Shown here in pieces: positions 1 to 12,337 of a DNA stretch of 64,000 nucleotides (positions are counted from its first letter, which is position 1; each line of letters opens with the position of its first letter). The notes under the pieces were generated by a model. The model did no database searches. It was not told the DNA's origin and worked only from the letters and a program-made list of their open reading frames with translations. Made by a program: the position numbers and the translations under genes. Source of the DNA: Microcyclospora pomicola. Lineage: Eukaryota; Ascomycota; Dothideomycetes; Capnodiales. The stretch lies in contig NHNY01000003.1 of NCBI GenBank assembly GCA_002786065.1, positions 1,299,317 through 1,363,316 of the forward strand, written 5' to 3'.

Positions 1-3000
1 TGGAGCAAATAGTTCTCGTACTTATGTCCCACAATTGCACGTGTCTGGGTAAGATTGTAGATGGCATTGAGCGAGGTGCCGTACAGGCCTCTCAATGCCG
101 GGTGCTGATCGATCACGCCGCGCACCACAAGCTCAATCATGGCGTCAGACGCAATGGTTTCGAAGCGGTAGTCAAGGCTGATGACCATGACAGCGGTACG
201 ACTTGCTTTCTTCCAGTGGCTGTTCTTTACATTCTCGATCAGCTCCGCGGCCAGTTCACTTTTGCGCTTCTCTACCCTTGTCCGTCGTAAGCGAATCTTC
301 GACTTCTTGGCTGGTACGAACGCATCTGCTTCGTCGATACTTTGGGCGACCGTGCCTTCGACGTCATGAGCATCAGTCGGCCAGATTGCCTTTAACGTTG
401 CTTCGTCAAGTACGACCATGCGATCCAAAGCGGTAGTCATATCTGACATGATAGGTCCGCTACTCGCAACAAGCTTCTGAATACTTGGTCTGTCAGCGTC
501 AGATACACGAATGAAGAGCTTGATCATCCTCGGAGCAAACTTCCAATTGCGCGCGATAGGCTTGGCTAGACTTCCGAACAGCAACGAGAAGACCGCGCCC
601 TTGATTCGTGGGTGATCTCCCTTCTTAAGAGCATCGTCTAAAGCATCAAGAAGCGGCGGGATGATCAAGGGTTTTGCTCCTAGGATACTCTTGAGGGCTT
701 GCTCACAAGCAGATTGGGCAGTCCGCCGGATGTCGGTGTACACCGAAGTACACGAGCTTGCCAGGTCCAGGAGGAGGGTTTTGTCCAAGTCCGATGCTGC
801 TCGAGGATTTTCGTTGAATCGCAATCTCTGGAAGTGATAAAGGTTGGCTCGTCGTACTAGCAGCGGACGTGGATACTGCTTCCTCGTGCCACTGAACTTG
901 AAAGGATGTTGGTCGGCGCTAAGCAATCGTGTCAGGCGATCGAGAACATGGGCGGATCTTTCGATGCCGATATCGATGAACCAGCTCTTATATGCTGTGT
1001 AAAGAGCATTGAAGCATGGCACATCATCTTCTTGCTTTTTCACCAGGAACAAATGAACCTGGTGTAGCATCTCACCCGCCTTTCTACGAAGTGCGTGAAC
1101 AGCCTCATACTGCGAGCTGCCGACCTTCAGCGGGTAGCCTGTAGAGTATGTGAATGTGCGCTTGACTTTATCATCTTCAGGCTCGGCAAACTCCGAGGCG
1201 TCGTCGTTGGTATCATCTGTGTCGGTAGGCGAGCTGCGCTCGTTACCGTCTACGGGTCGATCGAATGTATACGGTGTGACACTTACATCGTCCGATCGAA
1301 AGAGCCGAGACATTCCCGAAAGAACAAGTCTCAGCAGGACCAAATGCCGACTGACCTCGTCTGACCATTCTTTTCCAACACCGTCACGATGCACTGTTGA
1401 CGAGCCGGAGATGAGCTCCGTGAGCGCTGCAAGAGCCCGCTGACCTTGGGCTTCGAATATTCGGATGGCAAAATCTAGCTCGTCCGCTTGGGGAACATGC
1501 CATTGGACGTCAAGGTTCTGTGGGTCACCAACCTTGCCCCAGCTGGATGCTGTCAGGCCTCGATCGAGCTCAGTCTTGTTATACAGGCTGTAATCAGTTG
1601 TGTATGTGACCGTCAAATTGAGCAGAAGGTGGTGAACGAAATTGCTGACATGTACTAAGGGAATGCCCTTGCACGTATCTTGCATGAATCCAGCAAGATC
1701 GAAGAGCTCATCTTGGAAGTCGATCACATCACGACCGACGTGCACCACACACATGCTGAGTAGGCTGACATGCCATACCAACGCACGGTCACGCGGCAAG
1801 ATCTCGGAGCCGGTCGTTCGTGTACTTCCAGCAGCGTTCTCAGTTATTTCGGTTCGAATACTGGCTGTAAGCTCGGGCAGTAATCGTGCCAGGGCTTTCT
1901 TTGGTGCCATCTTGACAAGTGCGTTACAGATGAAAGCCATCGCATCTCTCGCTTGGTGGACGACATGGTTTCCAACAAATTTGGCGATCTGCTCGAGTGC
2001 TATGTCGTATAGCTCCGGGCTCAAGCTTGCTAACAACGGCGTGAAAGCTGCAGGCAGCGTGTTGACCACGTTCTCCTCAGGTGAGCCGCTCTTGACTCTT
2101 GCGGCATCTGGCAAATTCTGCAGCAAGGTGAAGACACGACCCAAGAAGCTTATGATGAATTCTGCAAATCCAGCTGTGGAAGATTTAAGTATAGTCTCTT
2201 CGTCCTCATCTGACAGCTCTGTGCTGTAGTCCACTTCAATATCCGGACCGCCCTCCTCAAAGCGAGACACCTGGCCCGTGATCCATTCGACAGCGACCGC
2301 AGTGCCCGTCCCTGAACTAGGTGAGGAGTCGAAATCGACAACTTCATAATCACTGTTCAGGTCGCTCTTCACGCGCGTCCGCTCTTTGGTAAGATCGTGC
2401 ATTGGGATGTTGTAGCACACAGCTTGAATGAAGGCCAGACTATGCATAGTCTTGTCCAGATCATTAGCATCGATACCAGGAAGCGCAAGGCCAAGCAGAG
2501 TCGTCAAGTGGCAACGAAAGCCCTTGGTCTGTGCGATTATCTTGCTGAGCATCTGTAACGCTCTGATGGAGGATATCGTCCTGTGTACTTCGACCAATCC
2601 CTGCATTGCAGGATAGATACGCTGAAGCGCTCCGGGGAGTATCAGGTTAGGTTCGAGGTAGGCTAGACTCTGGAGTGTGCTCAGGCTGTAGTTCATCGCA
2701 GTTCCGCTCTTGGAGTAGATCCCCATGAACACGGCGTCTCTGAGACAGAGCACGAAACGCCGCTTCACTTCGTCATTGAGTCTGCGATCAGCCGGTACAT
2801 CATACTCTCCGCTTTGCTCACGGTTCCATCGCATGACGAAGAAGTCGGCGAGGTAGTACAGCAATTGTGCCAAGGATTTGGTCCAGCTTCCCGAGTTTGA
2901 CGGATGGAAGAACGTTTCGATTCCTTGTATCAAGCCCTCAAGCTGATGCAGAATTGAGTTGTGACTTCCTTCCTCCAGGCATTTTGGTGAGAGCGACGTG

Positions 3001-4097
3001 CCGATCCAACGTGCGATGCTATGTGATATAGGATGCTTTCGGATGTCGCGGTCGAGGAATACTGCAACGCCTGCCCCTAGATCAACAACCGCGCTGTAAG
3101 GTGTCGTTGCTTGCCCAACCGGAATCTCTAGAAGTCTGAGTACTGCCGTGAAGATGAGTGATGATTGCTCTTCGGTGAACAAGCCGAAAGGTCCGAATTC
3201 GACGCCTGGGGCTCCGAGACAATCCCTGGCTTGCCGGGAGAATATGTCAAGAAAGCGCATATCAGCCTGCATGCTTCTGTTCACCGTCGCCCAAAGATGG
3301 AAGAAAGTGGGCAAGTAGAACTGGGGTTGGAGTTTCGGCTCATCTACAGGAGGAGGAGCAGTCGGCAGCATAAGGTTCAAGAGCCCAAGCACGACAAAGG
3401 CGTGCTCGGTGAACGACATACTGTAGAACGGCAAGAACTCCTCTAACATGGCAGGAATCTCCCTAGGGTCGAAGAAGAGCTGCGCGAAAGTACACATCTT
3501 GGTCAAAGTACGAACATTCCGTTTGCTGCTGAAGGTGTTCTGTGTGCTGAACTCAGAAGGCAGCACAAATATCTTGAGCCCATTGTATAGAGGTCTCCAG
3601 TCGAGGATGAGATCGACACCTGGCCGCAGGTAGTGCTTACGCTTAGTGAGGACCATGAACATGCTCGCGAATCTTTCAGCAACGGCATACTCCAACCCTG
3701 GTGCTAGGGCTAGCTCATAGTAGAGCTTGACAAGAGACACCCGTTGTTTCTTGGTCAGATCGAATTTCAAGCTCATCCAGCCTCGTATCTCCTTGGTCCA
3801 ATGTACAGCACCGGGTACGAAATCTCCAGAAGCTACAGCAATGTACAGCAGCTTTATCATCTCGTCCATATCTGAATGTCGCTGCTGCAATGACTCCGTT
3901 TCGTATGGTAAGGTCTTGGCGTATGGAAACACACGAGGCCGAGTGCGCCCAATGCCAGCCATGTCGCCGTCCTCCTGCTCTTCCCCAAAACCACCTCGAC
4001 CTGGTGATGTCGCTCTTGAATCCTCATGGTTGCCCCCGTGATGACCGTTCGTGTGTTGCACGAGCATGTCCGCAATGCGCTCGTGTTGGACGGCCAT
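1..4097 (-). CDS. BLM10: Proteasome activator Blm10/PA200, 5' part (runs off left edge)
   Basis: Blm10/PA200 is a very large HEAT-like solenoid that caps the 20S proteasome in the nucleus and cytoplasm and opens its gate independently of ATP and ubiquitin. The minus strand reads open from an ATG at 4097 to base 1 with no stop and no intron I can see, giving about 1365 residues of a family that usually has 1800-2100. The C-terminal part, which carries the proteasome-anchoring tail in this family, lies left of the window. The recognisable middle block lies around 2440-2760 and contains KGFRCHLTTLLGLALPGIDA, followed by LDKTMHSLAFIQAVCYNIP, which is strongly conserved in this family. An acidic patch follows (about 2190-2240). 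It is divergent from PSF3, with roughly 850 bp between the two starts. Identity is confident; the lack of introns was judged by eye only. Confidence 0.93.
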   Translation of the reverse strand, partial: MAVQHERIADMLVQHTNGHHGGNHEDSRATSPGRGGFGEEQEDGDMAGIGRTRPRVFPYAKTLPYETESLQQRHSDMDEMIKLLYIAVASGDFVPGAVHWTKEIRGWMSLKFDLTKKQRVSLVKLYYELALAPGLEYAVAERFASMFMVLTKRKHYLRPGVDLILDWRPLYNGLKIFVLPSEFSTQNTFSSKRNVRTLTKMCTFAQLFFDPREIPAMLEEFLPFYSMSFTEHAFVVLGLLNLMLPTAPPPVDEPKLQPQFYLPTFFHLWATVNRSMQADMRFLDIFSRQARDCLGAPGVEFGPFGLFTEEQSSLIFTAVLRLLEIPVGQATTPYSAVVDLGAGVAVFLDRDIRKHPISHSIARWIGTSLSPKCLEEGSHNSILHQLEGLIQGIETFFHPSNSGSWTKSLAQLLYYLADFFVMRWNREQSGEYDVPADRRLNDEVKRRFVLCLRDAVFMGIYSKSGTAMNYSLSTLQSLAYLEPNLILPGALQRIYPAMQGLVEVHRTISSIRALQMLSKIIAQTKGFRCHLTTLLGLALPGIDANDLDKTMHSLAFIQAVCYNIPMHDLTKERTRVKSDLNSDYEVVDFDSSPSSGTGTAVAVEWITGQVSRFEEGGPDIEVDYSTELSDEDEETILKSSTAGFAEFIISFLGRVFTLLQNLPDAARVKSGSPEENVVNTLPAAFTPLLASLSPELYDIALEQIAKFVGNHVVHQARDAMAFICNALVKMAPKKALARLLPELTASIRTEITENAAGSTRTTGSEILPRDRALVWHVSLLSMCVVHVGRDVIDFQDELFDLAGFMQDTCKGIPLVHVSNFVHHLLLNLTVTYTTDYSLYNKTELDRGLTASSWGKVGDPQNLDVQWHVPQADELDFAIRIFEAQGQRALAALTELISGSSTVHRDGVGKEWSDEVSRHLVLLRLVLSGMSRLFRSDDVSVTPYTFDRPVDGNERSSPTDTDDTNDDASEFAEPEDDKVKRTFTYSTGYPLKVGSSQYEAVHALRRKAGEMLHQVHLFLVKKQEDDVPCFNALYTAYKSWFIDIGIERSAHVLDRLTRLLSADQHPFKFSGTRKQYPRPLLVRRANLYHFQRLRFNENPRAASDLDKTLLLDLASSCTSVYTDIRRTAQSACEQALKSILGAKPLIIPPLLDALDDALKKGDHPRIKGAVFSLLFGSLAKPIARNWKFAPRMIKLFIRVSDADRPSIQKLVASSGPIMSDMTTALDRMVVLDEATLKAIWPTDAHDVEGTVAQSIDEADAFVPAKKSKIRLRRTRVEKRKSELAAELIENVKNSHWKKASRTAVMVISLDYRFETIASDAMIELVVRGVIDQHPALRGLYGTSLNAIYNLTQTRAIVGHKYENYLL

Positions 4098-4942
4098 TGT
4101 ATAGAAAGAGGCTTCTTAGGTTCGTCTGGTCATTGGGTATGGTGCGAAAATGCTGAATGATACGGCGAACGTGTCAGGCGGTCTTTGTTTCTAGCTTAGG
4201 ACGGCTGAGGGTATAATTGGTAGCTGTCACAAGAGCAATCGCTCGGGCTGGCTTGATCGTTGGAAAGCAGACCACGCTTTGCAGCGCAGGAGTCGGCAGA
4301 TTCGACAGACGCTGAATGTAGAGATGTGCGTGAGGACAGTCAAGCTCTATGAATTCGAACTGCTCGAGCTCGAGAGGCGAAGCAATCAATGCTGTATCGA
4401 GTATGTCATGCACAGGTCTTGGCAGATGTCGGCAAGTAGAGCTCGCGCCGCCGATTGCGTTTGTGATGCGGTGGCACGCGACACGATCGCCTTTGTGGAA
4501 ACACAAGACTGCTCAATCGGATCCGCAAGTCAACACGGACTTTGCGTTCTGGCGATTTCAAGGTCAAATCGGCCAAGAAGTTGCATTAAGGAGAAAGAAA
4601 CAATCGGCGAGTTCGGTATATACAATACTACCAGGCAAACGCGACGACGCAAGCTTGTTGTCGAGTGGCGTACGGACACGGTGCTCTACTCCTTGTGGTC
4701 ACCGACGACACGACTTCACCTGCCGCCTGTCTACGTAAACAGCCGTCCCAGGGAGAACATACTGTCGACAGCCAGAGGTGCACGCAACAATACATTGGAC
4801 TTGCTCGTTCCTTCGAGGATAGCGACAGCTCGATCGCGTTTCGATCGTATGGACTGAAACGCGTGCGCATGTTGATGCTATTGGCTCTTCTACACTTCCC
4901 GCAGCACGAAAGAGCAGACATCCAGTCCTCGAGTGCACGAAG
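4098..4942. other. Divergent intergenic region BLM10 / PSF3
   Basis: About 845 bp separate the two start codons, so both promoters must lie here. An open frame at 4279-4857 (plus) has no recognisable domain and a basic, random-looking composition; I treat it as chance. I could not identify a convincing TATA box. Confidence 0.5.
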
Positions 4943-5612
4943 ATGGCTTACTACTCCCCTGCTGCGATCCTGACCGACGCGCAAAAGGCCCCTACTACCT
5001 TTTCTCTGGCCGTGCCGCGTCTCTCGCCACTCAACAACGGTTCCGCGATCGACCACAATACCAAAATTGACCTGCCGTTATGGATGGCCGAGATGCTGGC
5101 AGTATCTAAACCCGCTGGCCCATCTTCAAATTCTCTCGCGACTCTGGATATGCCTCCAGCGCTGGGGATCAGGGTGCTGAATGCACTCCGCGCGAACCCC
5201 GCGAGCGTAGATCTTCGAGCGCAGGCGCAATGGTTCTACGGGTTGGGAGAGAGGATGTTGGAGCTGTTCGAAGAAGAGGAGATTGGAACTGTGTTGAGTG
5301 ATGTGAGTCTTGATGCTGTCGAGTATCAGAAGCATAATAATGCTAACGATTCATCAACACGCAGTCCTTCAAGTCTCGAGCTCAAGAAATCGCGGACCGC
5401 GCCCAGAACACCCGCGGAAGTGGCCAACAGAACGGCGACAGCAATGAGTTCATGCGTGGACTTGATGAAACAGAAAGATCACGTGAGTAGACTGCGCTCT
5501 ACCGCGCATCGGATCGTACAACGCAATACTAACCATTGGAGACGTAGTCTTTCGAGCCGCGCACGATGGCAGTCATGATGTGAGGAAGTGGTTTGACAGC
5601 CTGAGTCGATGA
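4943..5612 (+). CDS. PSF3: DNA replication complex GINS protein Psf3 (3 exons)
   Basis: Psf3 is one of four GINS subunits; GINS joins Cdc45 and Mcm2-7 to form the CMG helicase at replication origins and forks. The model is join(4943..5302, 5365..5482, 5548..5612), 180 residues, close to the family's usual length. Exon 1 starts MAYYSPAAILTDAQKAPTTF and contains LPLWMAEMLAV, both typical of Psf3. Intron 1 (62 bp, GTGAGT...CAG) carries a perfect TGCTAAC branch site; intron 2 (65 bp, GTGAGT...TAG) has ATACTAAC. Splicing joins FMRGLDETERS to LFRAAHDGSHDVRKWFD, the conserved family ending, which confirms both junctions. Reading through intron 1 gives an unrelated, wrong C-terminus. Confidence 0.95.
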
Positions 5613-7132
5613 GTGTTGTGATTTCGACCGTCGGGCCATCTTTGAGCTCTTGCAGTATGCAAAGCTCGACAACGGATTCCGTCGATCGTTCGACATCCTC
5701 CCAGAGCCCTAGAGGAGTATTCCCAGTCACGCCTCAGTCGAGCTGTCGCGCTCATTCGACTCGCAACATGTGAGATCTTGGCGGCACAGCAGGGGGCTGA
5801 CTCGAGACGCCTTGGCAATGACACTCCATCGCAACAAGCGACATGACTGCGCACAATGCAGTGTCAGTCAACGCAGCCCCACCCCCTGATTCCTCGAAGT
5901 ACCTCTTCATAAACCTGGAAGCCATGATCCCACCCGCAAGACCAAGACCCATAAGGTAGACATTACACGCATTCCGCCATGACTCGAGAAACTTGGCGAC
6001 TCGCTTCCCTCTGCAAACCATGCTGGACCTTTCCCTAACACGAAAGCCCGCACGTCGACCGAGGGACGTCGAGCCTTTGCGCCGAGTTGACCTGAGCCCG
6101 TTTTAGACACTCCCGCGCCATACACAACGAACGTCTATCGATGGAAGCAGCCTCAGGCACGCATGTGGGCACGAGCAAGTCAAAGCAACGCGCGCTGTGC
6201 GACTGGTCCGGGTTAGATCATTGTGAGCGTTCAGCATCTCACGCATGCCCAGTGGTGGGCCATACACCGCGCACGCGATGGATGTGTGAAGCAAACATGC
6301 CCCTTTGGCTGATAATCATCACACAAGAGGTCCTAGACCCGGCGAATGGAGGAAGTCGGTCGGCCAAGGGAACAATGAAGCCGATGCAGTCAAGTGGAAG
6401 CTCGATCTACATACCTTATCTCTGCTGGTCGATGCATGTAAACATCACGCTTCCAACGATTACCTCTCACATAAGCAGAGAGACACTTGTGACCGCTACA
6501 CACACCATGAGAACATGGCCCCCTCTTCTCCCCTACACTCACGACTTCAAATTCTTACGCGGGAGTCCCAAAGAGAAGTAACGATCCGTCATGAAACATC
6601 ACCGTCTTTTTCAGAGAATGGTAAGAGGCGGGTAGAAAATGCAAGGTATACGGATGGAAAAGATTTTGTTCGATGGTAGATATTGGTTTTGCGCAAAAAG
6701 AAACATTGCCGTCTTTGTTTTTCCGGTGTGACTGTTTCCCGTATATTCTTACAGTGAGAAACCGTGACATGTCAGGCAAGGAAAAAAAGACCTTGCTTCT
6801 TGGTGTTGCTTTTCCAAACCCTCCGCCCCACGCATGAATCCGACCAACGCCATCATCCATGCCGCGCGATCGTATGATGCTTTGAGTGTCCTGCGCGACA
6901 TCGCCGACAAGGCGTGGACGGATCAGTGCTCGAGATAGCGGTGCGCTGATCGCATGTTGCGGTTGGCGCTCCGCTTCTGCTCGAGATGCTGGGATCGGAG
7001 ACGCTCGCGCGCGTATGCATCACTGAAAAAGACCACCCATGGCGGGCGGGCACGACATGCACTTCTAAACGAGCAGCGTGGTGCGGGTGAAGTAAGTCTC
7101 GGGATGCTGTTCGATCGATCGCTATGCAATAT
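5613..7132. other. Intergenic region, PSF3 to MFS transporter
   Basis: About 1.5 kb between the 3' ends of two converging genes. Several 60-146 codon open frames occur on both strands, but none carries a recognisable domain, signal peptide or splice-consistent extension. I see no RNA gene or repeat. Confidence 0.5.
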
Positions 7133-9037
7133 CTAATGGTCGCTGAGGCGAGTTGCTGGCCATCTTCGCTTCCACGCCGGGCCGAAGAGGTAGACGATAG
7201 GGATGAGGCAGGCGAAGCCGGCGATCACAGCCATGTAGATCATGTAGGTTTTGAGGTAGCCGAGATCGACGATCCAGTTGGGGTTGTCGAAGGTGAGGAG
7301 GAAAGCGATGATGAAGCGGAAAGAGGCCACGTTGACGAGTGCTGGACCAGCAATGTGTGGGTAGCTCTCCAGGACATAGACGGTCGAGACACTGCTCGTG
7401 CCCAAGAAGCCGAAAGACATGAGGCCGAGACCGAAGAGGAAAAGTGCCCAGGAGTACTTCACCTGATCGGCACCCGTGACACCGAAGAGGATGGCGCCGA
7501 GGACACTGCAGCACGCAGGCAAGACCAGGTTGATCAGCTGGTTCTCGGGTACACGAGACCCGCGTCGCTTCGCAACCGAGTTGGCCAAGTGATCAGCCAC
7601 ACCACCGGTGATGATGGCGACCAAAACGGCACCGATGAGAACTGGGATCAAACAAAGTCCGAGATGCTTGAAAGGCCAGCTCCAAGGCTTGGTCAGGAGG
7701 GCAGGAGCGACGGTGAAACCAGCTGCAAAGGCGCTGGAAATCACAGCGCCGTTGAGCATTGTCACGAATAGAATTTGCTAAAACCAAAGTCAGCGATTGC
7801 AAATATTGGAGCGAGCTGTTGAGTAGCTTCTCCGACTGGATGTCCAAAAGGCACGTTCGCACGCTCGACTGAATTCACTAACCGGATAAAAGCTAGGAAA
7901 GATGTTAGTGATGAATACTGCCAACAGAGAGGTATAAAGCTTACAATGTTCTCAAGGTGTCCACAAACGCCATAAGTCCCTTTTTCCACTCCCAAGTACC
8001 GTGGAAAACCGCCAAATCGTACATGACGGTTCGCGGGGTGTAGTGTACGTTCTCATCCTTGCGAGGGACGCCATCTGTGGAGAACAGAATCAGTATACAA
8101 TTCACGAGTAAGATCAGCTGGTGTACGTACTCATTTCGGCACGCGTGCGGTTCCATCTTGACTCTGGAAGGAAGAAGAAGATGAGGATGAGGAAGAAGCC
8201 AGCCGCAGCGGCAACGGTGTAGTACAGGTACCGCCATGAAAGGTTGACAATCATGTAGGGAGCAGAGAAACCAATGGCGATGATGATGACACCTTGGGCC
8301 GCAAATGCCGCGGAAATCCAGGTGTTGCGCTCGTGGACGTGAATGATATCCTGAATGATGAACGGGATCAGACTCTCAACAGATCCAGCCCCAATGGCTT
8401 GCACACAACGCGCTCCAATGTGTGATCCTAGCGATTGACTGAAGCCGGCCCAAAGAGCGCCTCCAATGGCCAATGCACCGGTCATCAAGATGACGGGGCG
8501 ACGTCCAATGGCAATGGCCAATGGCACCAAAAACAAGTTCGAAACTCCAATGACCAACAAAGGCAGGGTAGCAAGAAGATAGATGTCGAAAATTGGCGGT
8601 CCGTTGAAGTAGTTGAGATATGCGATGGGGTTGGCGCCGAGGGGAAAGCCTCCTTGCTCCGAGATGGCCTCCAGGATTCGGGCTGGTTGAGGAGGTACGG
8701 CATACTCGAGCACGAAGACGGGAAGTGCAGCACCCAAGATCAATTCGGCGGAGGCGATGAGAGCACCAAAGAATGATAATGCGAAGACACCGACGATCTT
8801 GCGAGTGAGAGACAAATTCATGGGATCCTTGGGGTCACGAGTTGCAGCCGGCTGCTTGACCAGTTGGCCCTCATGGTACAGCGCACCCTCAATGGCCTGT
8901 TCGTAGGTGGTTTGAAAGGTCAGGGTCTGCTCGAGGTTGTAGTTCCGATCCTCGAGGTCGCTGGAGCCCTCGTCCTTGTCGTGCGCCGTCATTTCGATCT
9001 GAGAATCAGGCCGGTGGCCAGCGTCTTTCAAAACCAT
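7133..9037 (-). CDS. MFS transporter, DHA1/Hol1-like, with a 10-nt micro-exon
   Basis: A major facilitator membrane transporter, probably at the plasma membrane; the substrate is unknown. The model is complement of exons 8131-9037, 7945-8074, 7883-7892 and 7133-7777, 563 residues. The ATG at 9037 is the first ATG in frame. A hydrophilic N-terminus (about 90 residues) contains DPKDPMNLSLTRK, typical just before TM1 in fungal DHA1 proteins. Twelve hydrophobic segments are plausible, with IAIGRRPVILMTGAL as the loop 2-3 signature. The central loop carries the three introns. Exon 3 is only CTTTTATCCG: skipping it produces an immediate stop, while including it joins DTLRT to FFYPQILFVTMLNG in frame. 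Splice sites are GTACGT/CAG, GTAAGC/TAG and GTTAGT/TAG. A drug:H+ antiporter or polyamine/amine carrier is possible; the sequence does not decide. Confidence 0.85.
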
Positions 9038-12000
9038 GATGACGGTGACCGAGAATGGGGATGAGGATGGAGGGAGAGTGAGGTCGAACAACGAGCTCCC
9101 GTCATGAGGAGATCCAAAAGGATTTGTTCGCGAGTTGGTGACGGAGCGACCCTTGGTTAGAAGCGGGCAGCATGGCCCGGACTTGCTGCGGCGGCGGCGT
9201 CGAGAGTTTGTGGTGCGTCCAGTCAGAGGTCGGGGCGAGGCACTTACGATGTCCGAAAGCGCCGGAGGTGGCGTTGATCACCTCGCAATTTCCTGTCTGA
9301 GTACCTCGGCTTGCCCGTCGTGTGCGCCGCCCAATGGGAAAGATCACGATGCTACAACGGCACGAGCAATTATTCGCCCGCGATGCCAACCTGCCAACGT
9401 GCAGCTAGAGGTACTTTAATGTCGCGGGCCCGTCGACTGGATTGTTGAAGCAGTAACGGTTGTATCGCTCTCGACGAACAAGCCCGGCATCGTCGTCGCG
9501 GACAGCCTCTGTGTAAAAGGTCATCCCCTTACCCATCAACCAAGACATGGGCGGAGGCCGACTAGCACGACTCGGCGAGGTGGATTTGCTTCTGATCCGC
9601 TGATCCTCGGTCTGATCATCCACCGGGCGCATTCGCCCATGGTTTCATCATCAACCAAGACCCGATCGTCCGCAAGCGTCGGCCGGCAGCTTTGACACCA
9701 TCGCTTGGCGACAGGTCCGGCGACGCCAGGGTGGTCCGCTGCCAGAGATGGAGAGAAGTGTCAAGATAAGGCTTGCATCAACGCACACCCGATCGCTGGG
9801 CGACAGATCTTGGCTAGAATGCACCAACTTCTTCTTCTGAGGTCGTCGTGCAGCTGTCGTGCAACGCACAGGTCGCGTGTGGGCGGCAGGACTTTGGGCG
9901 ATACAGGTCCGAAGTATCGAGTACAAGCGGTACTTCAACGTTGCAAGCACTGTACAGTATGTTCAAGAAGAACGTGGGCTCATGCACCCGAGCTTCTTCC
10001 GTAGACATCGTGGCCCTGTGCATGCCCTCCTTTGTCCTGAGCGCCGCGAAAGGAAATCGTCGCGCAACTTCCAGCCACTTGCGCGCCCATGGCCCCCTTG
10101 GCGTGAACGGCTGTCCGCATCTGACACATCTGAAACGCAGATGCTTGCGACGGGCGCTGCGCAACAATGATCCTGGCTCACGTGTCGTCCGGGTAAGATA
10201 GGGCAGCTTATCGATGATGTGCTCGTATATAGCATACCCGACTCCCTCGGTGTTCGGTCAGGACTGCAAAGTGGTCTTTGAGAGTCGTACCCTGGCGTCT
10301 TCGTGCGTTCGTTCCCGATCATGTCGCAAGACACGTCATCAACGAGGAGTAACAACTAACCATGATGCAGACTCGCATTAGTCCATCTATAGCTTGCACC
10401 GGCTTAAGAGCATTGTCGACTAGGATGATTTGGAGCGATAATGGTGTACGTATCCATCTCGCACAGTCTGTCATCCACTGCGCCGCCCACCTGCCCCAGA
10501 GCTCACCCCATGCGCGATCCTTCATGCGGATAGAGTTCCTGGGGAAGTGGTGGGGTCTGGAGAGTATACGCATGGTTGCTGGAGCTGGTCCCTGCTTGCG
10601 CAAACACGGGTCAGAGAGGTGCCGTAGCCCGTCGCCCGTACTTGAGTATGTGCATAGCTAGATGTTGGTATCGGCAGGTTCTCGTCCTATCATGGGCTTG
10701 GATTCTGTTGTGCTCGTCGCCATGGTGCCACACCGTGGCGTGGATGGACAAGGAGCTGCAGTCTTTGCACCGACTCTTGTCACAGCCAGCCAGCCACGCA
10801 ACTCTCCGGACTGATCGCTTCTAGAATGACATACATGTTGCCTCTTCCTGATGAACAGTGGCGCAATATAAGCACACCCAGGTCAGCGCCTTCGTTTAGC
10901 CTGATCAGGCAAGTTGTGACAAACGGCCAGGACCTTCGATCTGGCTGAGCGCTCATTTGGAAGCCAGCGACGACCAAGAGAGAGCAAACCTCGTCGATTC
11001 GGCCAGCTCCAGCTCCCCCCGCCACACTGCTCCGCCGAGCTGTTGGCGATGCAGTCCCCAACAGCGTGAGCGATATAAAGTACAGTATCTCAGCCGTCTG
11101 CCTCATGCGGCACTGTACGGAGTATCAGGTACCTATACCGCAGCCATCGCAGCTCGACCGCGGCAGCCAGGCTGTTCATTGGGCGAACATGCGCTGGCAG
11201 CTGGGCAAGCGACAGGGACGTTGCAAAGTACCCGGTACAGTACCAAGCACCGCAGGCTCGGGGCGAAGAGGTCGACAGCCTTGTTGGCCGGTTGGTCTGC
11301 GAGATGCATGTAGGTGACTGACTGGGCTGGGGGTGAGTGTGGGGTACATACCTACGTACAGTTCATCTGGGACGTCGATTGGATGATGTCGAAGGTATAC
11401 ATGTGAAGGTACTTGAATATGCGTGCGCAGCCTGTCCACCTTGGCTGTGTTCTTTGGGTTGCAGCGTGAAGTCTGCACCCGCCTCGCCACGAGCGAGGTA
11501 CAGTACACCTCACCAACCCTATATGTTGACACAGCGAACGCAAGTCACCATCCCTCGAACCTCGACCATCGACACCCCTGCTACCCACCTTACCTTCTAT
11601 CCTGAACCACCCTCAGTCATTCCCTATACCAGCCCATCCCTCACTCCATCCACGCACAAGCAACTCCCGTCATGCAACAGCTCCCAAAAAGGTACATGCC
11701 GGGCTGCTGTCGCAGGCATCTGGCTTGTTCTCTTGCTACGCCGCAGCCTTGCAGATCAGCCAGCCCCATTCAAGCGACCTATCTCACATCCATCGTCTAG
11801 CTTGCATGGATCGGCGAGCCATGCTTCTGTACATGATGTAGGTGCGGTAGTTATAGGCCATCGCGTTCAATCAACGCATGGAAGATACATCGAGAAGCAA
11901 TACATATGAATGTGCTACAGGAAGGTATAGTGGTACCACTCTAGACTCGTGGAGGGCTGTTCTTGGAATATGGCGATGTGGGCCCTCTGGACTCTAACGT

Positions 12001-12337
12001 TCCATCATTGGAAACTTTCTAAGGTGGTCATTCGACGTGCAGATGAGCAGACTTTGGTCTAGGGCGGCTGTTAGATTGTGCCAGGTTGCGGACATTCAGT
12101 CAGAATACACTCGACTGAGGCAGGGGACGTGATGGGTGCTTTACGTGATAGCTCATCTTCATGCCTATGAGAATGGGCAAGCGCGTAAGGTATCTCGAGA
12201 CTCACGGTGTGACTTCTACCAATGGACAATCATCAAAGACGTTCAGGACTATGCTGTACATTGATTTTGCGAAATATCATGATCGAAAACTACCGTAAAT
12301 GCAAGACTAGACGCTCTCCCGACCCGACAGACGACCA
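9038..12337. other. Large gene-poor region upstream of MFS transporter
   Basis: About 3.3 kb. It includes the MFS promoter on the left and the 3' end of the DUF3431 gene on the right. Open frames of up to about 190 codons exist (for example 11337-11909 plus, 9963-10355 minus), but they are Ser/Arg/Cys-rich, overlap on both strands and show no domain. Short GTAC-rich stretches occur near 11125-11145 and 11340-11360. No RNA gene or transposon ends were recognised. Confidence 0.45.

Noticed and set aside
1642-2229. 195-codon plus-strand open frame
   Set aside because: Antisense to BLM10, which has clear family motifs on the minus strand.
4279-4857. 192-codon plus-strand open frame in the BLM10/PSF3 promoter region
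   Set aside because: Arg/Ser/Cys-rich, no domain, no supported splice extension, and it would overlap both promoters.
11337-11909. 190-codon plus-strand open frame in the 9-12 kb gap
   Set aside because: Low-complexity Pro/Ser/Thr composition, no signal peptide or domain, overlapping frames on the other strand.
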